Below are positions 56,640 through 64,000 of a DNA stretch of 64,000 nucleotides, in pieces. The notes beneath the pieces are model-generated. The model saw nothing but the letters and a program-made list of their open reading frames with translations, was not told the origin of the DNA and made no database searches. Source of the stretch: Dichetophora obliterata (Eukaryota; Arthropoda; Insecta; Diptera; Sciomyzidae). The stretch lies in contig OY986435.1 in NCBI GenBank assembly GCA_963920525.1, positions 97,510,727 to 97,574,726 of the forward strand. Direction: 5' to 3'. The first letter of the stretch is position 1, and the number at the start of each line of letters is the position of its first letter. A program made the position numbers and the translations under genes.

Positions 56640-57800
56640 GTTCGTTGTTGTTGTTTTAATTTTTGCTGGAATGACAAAAATATCAACGGAAACAACATCA
56701 ATTATTACAACAACTATGAATTACGCTACTAGCTGCACTTTGCAATGTTTCATTTTAAAACTGTTTGTTTAGTAATATTTTTACTCAAGTCTCAAGCCTT
56801 CCTTGGTCTGCCTTACAATTGCTTGCTGTCTAACTCGTTCACACGCTGCTGTCTCGCTCGTATTTGTTGTGCTCAGTTGATACTTGCTGAGCGTTGGCGA
56901 TGCGCTGGTGATTTGAAGTGATTTGTTGCATGCATAAAACTTATTTTTTTCCAACAACACAATAACAACAACTCGCCTGTTGTCCAGCTTTTATTCGTTG
57001 TCCTTCGGTGCAAGATATCGACACCCAAACACAATCAGCACCAAGGTCAGCAGGTTATGATGACGGACTGTGTATGTGTGTATGTGTGTGAGAATGAGTG
57101 AAGATAGCATTGTTTGCGTTCGTGTCCTTGAAAGAAATAAATTATGTTAGTGCGAGTGTGTGAAAGAAAGACCACTTGTGTGATAAAGCTCTCAGATTCA
57201 ATATAAAAATAAATTTTTGTAATAGCTTTTTTCAAAGCTTTTTTCATAATGTTGTCTTATGTATTTTCTTAGCGTGTTGTCAGTTGTGATTTTTGTTCTG
57301 TACGGTGGTTCATATAAAAAAGTATTATTATTATTTATTTTATACTATTTTATATAATTTTATTTTATTATTACTTTTTCCTATAAATTTAATGCAAAAA
57401 AAGATATTGAATTCGAAAACAGAACTAAACCATTAATGGGCATTTCCACAAAAAAGTTTACTGTGACCAAAAAATTAACACTTATTTAAAACTTATTATT
57501 TTATGATATTATTTAAGAGAAGATTTTAATTTTATTAATTTAAGCAATAAAATTCTACATAAATCCATGATGATCAAATCGTCTCTACTCAAAAAAACCT
57601 GCTTCCCTTATATTAAGAAACTGTGGCATCAATTCGTAAGCATGGGTTTTTCTATATTCTATAGAGGTTTCTCCTTAAAGTAAAGTATTTTACATGATTT
57701 ACCGATCTCACGTCATTGCAAAGTTTTAAAAACGAATTCTTAGTTTTGAAGACAAGTTTTTACTTAAATATAAGAAATGGGGGTATGACAATAGTCAAAT
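56640..57800. other. Unique sequence, possible first intron
   Basis: Non-repetitive, with GT-rich stretch at 57070-57090 and (TTG)n at 56645-56655. No second exon or other gene recognised. Confidence 0.35.
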
Positions 57801-57804
57801 TTCC

Positions 57805-58225
57805 AAAAATTATGTTGATTTTATATGATTTAAATACAAATTCTAAATATTTGATAGTTTAAATCATACTTGATTTTAAATACAAATTTTAGTTGTTTGA
57901 TAGTTTAAAATCGTTTATTGAGCTTAAGTTCAAAGTGAGGACAATTAATTCTTTTCATTCTAATGAATCTTTCCAAAGAAACAACAACAAAGTTTTTTCA
58001 ATATGAAAAGGAAAAAATCACTAGCTGATTTTATTGCAATTTCGGCCGTGCTAAAGGCTTCATCAGAAATCTTTGTGATACCTCGTGCAAGCGCGCACTA
58101 GCGCACTGCACCACAGAGGCGATGAGATTTGAAGTGTTAATTTCTCAGTTTTTCTCCCATTTCACATGCTCACATTTGTTGTTGTATTTTTGCTTTACTG
58201 AAGTCTTTATGCTTATGTTATTATA
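57805..58225 (-). repeat. Interspersed repeat with SINE-like tRNA segment, copy 2
   Basis: Same family and orientation as 43435-43900. On the minus strand CCTCTGTGGTGCAGTGCGCT and GCGCGCTTGCACGAGGTATC form the tRNA-like part. (CAA)3 only. A further fragment of its edge lies at 58365-58400. Confidence 0.65.
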
Positions 58226-59349
58226 TGGAGTCCAATAGTCTGCTGGAAGTCTTCCAACAACAAAGCATGTTTGCTGAAGTTGTTTTTAGATTTTTGCTGA
58301 TTTGTGTTCAGCTGTTTCTGTTTGGTCGTGCTCTACCATTTGATTAATTTTTTCCCAAATGACCTTGTTATTTATTATGTTGATTTTATATGATTTAAAA
58401 GAATATGATTTAAAATCCAAAAATTTTATAAAAGTAGAAATAATTTGAAGAAAAACTGTATTGATATCAAGTCCGCTTGCAACATTCAACAGCATGATTT
58501 CTTACATTTGGAGAAATATAAATTACAATACTTGGATATTTCGGGCGAATCCAAAAAATGTTTGTTTGTTTTTAAAAATTCCAAAATTTTCCAGGGATTT
58601 GAAGAAAAATTTATATTTTCAAAGAAAAAGTTTTTCTTAGTTAATAGTTAGTTAGGTAGTTAGTTAGTTAGTTAGTTAGAAAGTGTTTCTCTTAAAATGG
58701 TAGAAAATTTCTAATTTTTAGAGAAAATGTTTCTCTTAGTTATTAGATGATAAATAAACGGTAGAAAAACTTACTTTAATGTCATAAGATTTCAACACAG
58801 TTGGGCTAAGTTTCTTCAATTTAGCGAAATAGTTCAGAAATGATTGGATAATTTTCCTAAACTGTTTTAAATGAAGCCCGATCTTAACAGGTGGGTGCTA
58901 TTTTTTTAGATTTTCTGGACATTTTTTTCTAAGTGTGCACTGCTTCACAAATGTAGTTTTTTTCGTTAATGTTTAGTAAATGTTTCGTAAACTTTTTGTT
59001 TTAGTAAAAACGGAAAGCATTGGCTAAAGATAATAAAAAATGGTTGTGGCAAGGAAAGGACAATATATTAAATTTGCTTTTTAATTACCAAATTACATAA
59101 TTACTTAATTTCCCAATTTAACTGCAATAGAAATTTAAGTAACGTAACGCCAGATCAAAAAGCCTAATAAAAAGAAAACCAGAGAAGATTTTTGTATTTG
59201 ATTACTTGGGAAATAAATTTATGTTATTTCAACATAAAATAAATTGAATCCAAAAAGTCTTGCCCAGTTCAAAGAGTTTTGCAAAGTTTGCAACTCAAGT
59301 CAAAAATCACTTCCGTTTTTCTAACGTAACGCCAGCACATATTTTTTCT
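58226..59349. other. Unassigned sequence with TAGT microsatellite
   Basis: No gene. (TTAG)n at 58638-58680. The word AACGTAACGCCAG occurs twice (59142, 59325). Confidence 0.45.
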
Positions 59350-59790
59350 TATCTTATATATACATACATAAGTGCAAACGCAAATTTTGTCCGGCGTAAG
59401 GCTTTCTAAGTACAAGTCCAATCTTTATAAATTTAGTATGGTTTGGCAGGTTTAGACCTGTAGATGTGCAAACTGGACTTTTTATTTCTTAAGAATTTAT
59501 ATTTTGTAAGTTATAGCGAGTTAAAGTTCACATATAATTGTTGTTGTTGTGTTGCCTTTTCTCTTCTTAATTTCAGCATATGCCTAAAAATATGTGAGGT
59601 ATATATTTAGTGCCACCTATCGACTAGTAGCAATGAAACTGTTATACTGACGAATAATCTTTTATAATTTCACAGCTAAAACTATGAATTGATATATTCA
59701 ATATCAAAGTAATACTGGAATGATTTTTTACAGTTGAAAAAAGATTCCTAAGCTATTGGTCAATTTTTACAAATTTACACAAAAATTTAA
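59350..59790 (+). repeat. Interspersed repeat, copy 2 (uninterrupted)
   Basis: Reverse-complement relative of 6790-7590, without the MITE found there. The site matching the insertion reads TTTTTTACAGTTGAAAAAAG (one TTA/TAA). Confidence 0.85.
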
Positions 59791-59834
59791 TTAGAAATTG
59801 GAAACTGGTAATGAAACGTTTTTGTTCAAGCATT

Positions 59835-60595
59835 TTTCGACTGTGCGAATAATCGCCCAAGTTACAATCGCCCAAACCCAAAAATGAACAATCACTCAAA
59901 AACAGTTGGGCATTTGTTCATAATGTACAATCGCCCAAAACTGCGAATTTTCGCCCAAATTGTGAAATGAATAATCGCCCAAAAAAATTTGGGCGTTCGT
60001 TCATAATGTAAAATCGTCCAAAAATGCGATGAACAATAGCATAAAAATATTTTTTTTGTTCATTATGAACAATCGCCCAAAAAAAAAACAAAACGAACAA
60101 TCGCCCAAATCCGAAATGAACAATCGCCCAAAAATTGTTGGCGGTTTTTTGGGATATCGTTCATTTTCGTACTTTTGGGGGATTGTAACTTGGGAGATTA
60201 TTCGCACAGCCGTATTAGTCTTTGCGAATATTTGCCCAAGTTGCAGTCGCCAAAATTTTTTTGGGTGAGCGTTCATTTTGGGTTTGGGCGATTATTCGCA
60301 CAGTCGTATAAGTCTGTACGCATATTCGCCCAAGTTACAATCGCCCAAGCCCAAAATCAACAATATTTCAACAAATTGAAACAAAACCAAGCATAAAGTA
60401 CAATCGTCCAAAACTGCAAGCTTTCGTCCAAATCATGAAATGAATTATCGCCCAAAAAAAGTTGGCCGTTTGTTCATAATGTACAAATGCGATGAACAAT
60501 CGCCCAAAAATTTTAACCGGTTTTTTTGGGCGATAGTTCATTTCCGCACATTTGAGCGATTGTAACTTGGGCGATTATTCGCACAGCCGCATTAT
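59835..60595. mobile_element. Foldback cluster built of CAATCGCCCAAAA words
   Basis: Left terminus ACTGTGCGAATAATCGCCCA and right terminus GGGCGATTATTCGCACAG. Internal copies of the terminus at about 60193-60240 and 60285-60345 divide it into three head-to-tail palindromic units. More than twenty CGCCCAA/TTGGGCG words. Open frames here are artefacts of the repeat. Confidence 0.85.
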
Positions 60596-60687
60596 TCAAC
60601 TGAAAATCAAGAAATATTATTAATCCTGTGTATTTAAAATAAATTTGGGTATGAAATTAAATATGCTAACACTATATCATCGTGGCG

Positions 60688-60815
60688 TGTAGGGATGTGC
60701 AAGTCGAAGTCGAAAGTCGACTTTTGCTTGATAATTTCCGAGTTTTGGCAATCGACTTTTTGATATTGAAAAGAGTCGAAAGTCGACTTTTACTTTCGAC
60801 TTTTTTCATTTTATG
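60688..60815 (+). repeat. hAT-like terminus with AAGTCGACTTT motifs
   Basis: TAGGGATGTGCAAGTCGAAG has the TAGGGATG-type start common in hAT elements; AAAGTCGACTTTT palindromes occur twice just inside. No matching right end found nearby. Confidence 0.45.
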
Positions 60816-60855
60816 CGAAACAAAAACCTTAATGCTAATCTGAGAACTGTCTTCC

Positions 60856-61275
60856 CTAAACTAGTAAACGAAATAGCTGTTTAACAACAAATAAAGCTAC
60901 GTTAGCAACTCTTGATTCGATAAAAGTAAAATAGTGGTCGGCAAAATTAAAAAAGAGACTGTAAGTGCCCAGTAGTTCCAGTCTTGAAGAAATCTCAAAT
61001 GAATCATGTACGATTTTTCTTGATCCTTGACGAAACATGCTGATTTGGCAATACATTTCATTGACGAAAATTTCATATAAATTTTCCAAAGTCGTGCAAG
61101 ACGCAATGCAGAAACGTCGGGATCTATCATGCACGAACCCAATATCGAAATATTCAGAAAGTTTCGTTAACGAAAAGTATACAGTTATATAAAGAGAATT
61201 CATCAAGGAATTAAAATCGAAACGTGCTACTAGATTGTCCAAGCCCATTCCTTTACCATTGCCATGATGCCACAC
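60856..61275 (-). other. Unrecognised open frame, 139 codons
   Basis: An uninterrupted minus-strand frame (GFVHDRSRRFCIASCTTLEN...) without a known motif. It overlaps the region that should be LINE sequence on the plus strand, so it may be an antisense shadow of a degraded polymerase; no function proposed. Confidence 0.25.
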
Positions 61276-61405
61276 AGAACCTCACGTTATTGTGATAATT
61301 CGTTCTTTAGTCGTACGGTAAAGTTGTGGAATAGTCTCCCTGCGAGCGTGTTTCCCGTCAGTTTTGAGTTGTGAAAATTTAAAACAAATCTTCACAGAAA
61401 CCATT
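61276..61405 (+). pseudogene. LINE reverse-transcriptase C-terminal tail
   Basis: RTSRYCDNSFFSRTVKLWNS followed by LPASVFPVSFEL, a stop, and KFKTNLHRN. The 'F..RTV.LWNSLP...F' block is the well-known end of LINE polymerases. The rest of the polymerase is not recognisable. Confidence 0.8.
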
Positions 61406-61959
61406 CCATCTTTTCAACCAATCTAATTAACTATCACCCATCTTCCAAATCAACACAATGCTCATACATTTATAAGAAACATCACCTGAGCTTTCACTTT
61501 ACAAAACAAAAAAAAAATTATACCAAATTTTGCCAAAATCAAACAAATTCGACAGCAATGACAATAACACCTAAACAGTGGTGTCAATGAATATTTAAAT
61601 ACTATCGAAAACAATCGATAGTCAGTCCAAAACTATCGATAGTCATGATAGTGTGAAATTATCGATAGTATCGATAGTTTCATCTTATAGTTTACGAACT
61701 CTACAGTTTAGCCTCTGAACGATTCGACGAATTAAAACAATCATAAATATCTTGAAGTCGTCGTAATAGAGTGGAGAAAGTTAGGCGCTGACAACCGCTA
61801 CTTTGCATTATATTTTGTATGAATTTTTTTAAGTCCAGCAGCTCATGCGGAAACTTCTTTTAAGAAATCATCACGAAAAGTTCGTCAATGATACTGCGAA
61901 CTACTGGGTGGAAGTGTGACAAAACAATTGCGTATCTGATTACGTTACACGCGTAACAA

Positions 61960-62137
61960 AATGTTTTAATGAAATTGTCACTATGTGAAAAGCAGGTGAC
62001 AATTTTTATCAAAATATATTATTTTTGAGCTTCAAATTTTGTTTTGAAAAAAAAAAAACATTACAACAAACACATAGCAATATCAAGAATACTGGGTAAC
62101 AATTGTTACTTTGCCAGAATAGGGCTGTTAATACAAA
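61960..62137 (-). mobile_element. Half copy of the 'CAGCCCTATTCTGG' MITE
   Basis: CAACAAACACATAGCAATAT, AATACTGGGTAACAATTGTT and TTTGCCAGAATAGGGCTG match the right arm of the full element at 62439-62701. Confidence 0.8.
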
Positions 62138-62207
62138 TTTATATTCACAATATACAAACTTCGCTCAAATGGATTAATTTTTTATTATAGAAAACAGAGG
62201 AATGTTC

Positions 62208-62845
62208 TGCTTCAAGCTTAGTATGCTGTAGGAACGAACATTTTTTGGCATATAACTCTATACGCGAATTTTTGGTGTAGAGTCAAAATTTTTGTGTGGA
62301 GAAAAAGCACTTGCTGTTCTGGTTGACAGATTCATATTTTTACTGCTGCAATTTTATATCCCATAAAAGGCAAGACTACACATTAATAAACTATATAAAT
62401 GATACAATAAATTTGTTAAATAACAAATTCAGCACTTACAGCCCTATTCTGGCAAATTAACAAATTGTTAACCAGTATTTTGAATAGTTCTATGTGTTTG
62501 TTGTTTTCAATACAAAATTTAAAGCTCAAAAAACAAAATTTTTTAATGAAATTGTCAATAAATGAAAAGCCGTTCACAATTTTTATCAAATTTTTTATTT
62601 TTGAGCTTCAAATTTGTTTTGAAATAAAAAAATTGCAACAAACACATATAAATATTCAAAATACTGGTTAACAATTTGTTAATTTGCCAGAATAGGGCTG
62701 TTAAACATACTTACTGCTTGCTTGATATTTCAACTCTCCACTCACGAATGAAAATTTCGCTGCCTGTTCGTGGTCAAAAATCTCAATGTATTTCCTATGG
62801 AAATTTTTTTTTCGTTCCTACAGCATACTAAGCTTTAAGTCAAAT
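62208..62845. mobile_element. Foldback ends AGTATGCTGTAGGAACGAA surrounding a MITE
   Basis: CTTAGTATGCTGTAGGAACG (about 62218) and CGTTCCTACAGCATACTAAG (about 62815) are inverted copies. The Tourist-like MITE at 62439 sits between them. Target duplication unresolved. Confidence 0.65.
62439..62701. mobile_element. Tourist-like MITE, 263 bp, TTA duplication
   Basis: Ends CAGCCCTATTCTGGCAAATT and AATTTGCCAGAATAGGGCTG; the arms pair for over 60 bp (TTGTTAACCAGTATTTTGAA / TTCAAAATACTGGTTAACAA). TTA on both sides (62436-62438, 62702-62704). Two half copies elsewhere (39672, 61960). Confidence 0.92.
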
Positions 62846-62899
62846 TGACAAGAATTCAAAACGAGTGCTTGGAATTAAAATCACAAAATATATTTACAA

Positions 62900-63520
62900 T
62901 ATTGAATTGGTAAAACCATACGCTTCCTTAACACTTCTAGATCCTAGGTTCAAAAAGCACGCATTTCAAAATATCCGCGAGTGTTCTCAAGCAATCTTTC
63001 ACCTTGGTAAGCAGCAGTACATAAATAAAAACTGCTAAATTACACCCCCCCCCCCCCCACCCCTCCATTTAGGTGATCTTGTGAATGCCGAGATGAGACG
63101 AGCAAGAATTTAAAATTAAGAAGTTGTGATAGCGGCATCGACATCTAATAATCAAGAATCCGATAAGAGTAACATATTATGTTTTTTGTGATGAGGTGGT
63201 TAAAACAAGCATGGACTCTACAACTGATGAAATTGAAGGGGTGCCCACTCAGCTGCGCCTTTATCTGGTTCACCCAGCTGTTGATCGAAAACTTAATAAA
63301 ATTCCGCTTGTTGTCTGGAAATGCATGAAAACTGAATTTCCTTTTGTTTGGGCCGTTGCATAAAAATATTTATCAATTGTTGCAACTTCGGTGCCATTCG
63401 AAAGGCTATTTTTTCATGCTGGTCGCATAGCGAACCAATTGCGAAACAGGCTTTCGCCTGAACATCTTAACATGTTGGTTTTTTTACGTTCAGTTGGTGA
63501 AGACACTTGGTTCCTTTAAT
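62900..63520 (+). pseudogene. hAT transposase C-terminal half, broken
   Basis: First block LTLLDPRFKKHAFQNI (the DPRFK motif of ZBED/hAT transposases), then a possible donor GTAAG. After a poly-C tract, FCDEVVKTSMDSTTDE, LNKIPLVVWKCMK, a TAA at about 63362, KYLSIVATSVPFERLF and NRLSPEHLNMLVFLR, the hATC dimerisation domain. The stop and the C run show it is inactive. Confidence 0.85.
63045..63064 (+). repeat. Poly-C tract
   Basis: Fourteen Cs, then A, then four Cs. Very unusual in this AT-rich sequence; within the hAT relic between two coding blocks. Confidence 0.9.
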
Positions 63521-63723
63521 TATGCATTCACTTGTGCAAACGTTAGTACGACAACAAAGTCGTCAACTATTAAAATATAACATTTCTACGTTAAACTGTT
63601 CTAAAGTTAAATCTAACACAAAAATAAAATTTACATGTACCGCTTAAGCAAAAAAAAAAAAGAAGGAAAATGCTTCTCTTGTAAAATTTGTTTTATAAAG
63701 CTTACGTTAACTCGGCGGTTAGG

Positions 63724-63953
63724 GCTGAATATCCCAATTGTGATTAATTTTTCCTGGGGAATCGGAAAAGGGATTTTTCATTTTTAAGATAGCAGATAGA
63801 GACATCACATTTTTTTTTACTTTCATAAATATTGTCGGTTGATGAAGAAATTTGCATTCGAAATTTCCAAAATGTTCTTAAACTTTATCTTAAGAATTAA
63901 CTCTCCCTTTTCCGATTACCCGGGAAAAATTATTCATAAGAAGTCTGATTATC
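63724..63953. mobile_element. Hairpin MITE, relative of the one at 49266
   Basis: CAATTGTGATTAATTTTTCC, GGAATCGGAAAAGGGA and the inverted TCCCTTTTCCGATTACCCGG, ending TTCATAAGAAGTCTG. Same layout as 49266-49483, more diverged. Confidence 0.65.
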
Positions 63954-64000
63954 TATATATGAACTCAGATTGCAATGTTTTGTTTTTCATATTTTATTTA

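Larger units (their letters stand above)
61577..63530 (+). mobile_element. hAT element, left end and transposase C-terminus
   Basis: CAGTGGTGTCAATGAATAT at 61577 looks like a hAT end; just inside lie four ATCGATAG words (61617-61680). Transposase coding appears at 62900-63520. Several MITEs are inserted between. The right terminus is not identified and may lie beyond the window. Confidence 0.55.

Noticed and set aside
59918..60396. Several open frames on both strands
   Set aside because: Products of the CGCCCAAA repeat read in different frames.

Overview
This window looks like a piece of a repeat-rich animal nuclear genome, most likely a higher fly (Diptera, Brachycera; a tephritid-like fruit fly is my guess). 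The reasons are low GC, a host gene split by four short introns (about 66-76 bp) and one long one with canonical GT-AG sites, and insect-type transposons: Tc1/mariner, hAT, P-superfamily, Helitron, Ty3/gypsy and LINEs. Nothing looks bacterial: there are no operons, no ribosome-binding-site logic and no CRISPR.

Only one host gene is recognised with confidence. Six minus-strand exons between 12283 and 20301 encode about 435 residues of Npl4, the ubiquitin-binding cofactor of the Cdc48/p97 segregase. They give the N-terminal ubiquitin-like fold, a linker, the zinc finger and most of the MPN-like core. The short first exon and the C-terminal exons were not found. The longest intron (13575-20004) is packed with small palindromic elements, one of which ends 18 bp from a splice donor. 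Two weak candidate first exons lie on the plus strand (about 41239 and 56579).

Nearly everything else is mobile DNA. Region by region: 1-1060, an inverted array of a ~245-bp repeat, which recurs at 37.5-39.1 kb inside a foldback element with TAA duplications. 2.1-3.2 kb, a broken Tc1/mariner transposase. 3.45-5.2 kb, a LINE fragment. 6.4-7.6 kb, two MITEs, one of them inside another repeat. 9.65-10.69 kb, a ~140-bp tandem array with an inserted retroposon. 24.6-25.75 kb, a TIR element whose target-site duplication was hit by a Helitron. 26.5-27.3 kb, LINE endonuclease debris. 28.5-33.2 kb, a complete but dead Ty3/gypsy element with both LTRs. 34.17-34.8 kb, a foldback satellite. 35.1-36.9 kb, a dead hAT with an 8-bp duplication.

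The most striking part is 45.3-55.1 kb, a 'Russian doll'. A foldback element about 250 bp per arm has been opened by a P-superfamily element (8-bp duplication, 28+ bp TIRs, two THAP exons from an internal tandem duplication) and by a second element with hAT-like ends but P/THAP9-like coding. Its middle is filled by two further long palindromes and a TA-flanked mariner-type MITE. Further right are TCTTGAA- and CGCCCAAA-rich foldback satellites, a LINE reverse-transcriptase tail, a hAT transposase remnant and a 263-bp Tourist-like MITE.

Several insertions can be read with unusual certainty because an uninterrupted relative of the target lies in the same window. These are the MITE at 6864, the retroposon at 10031, the P-like element at 45375 and the Helitron at 25383.
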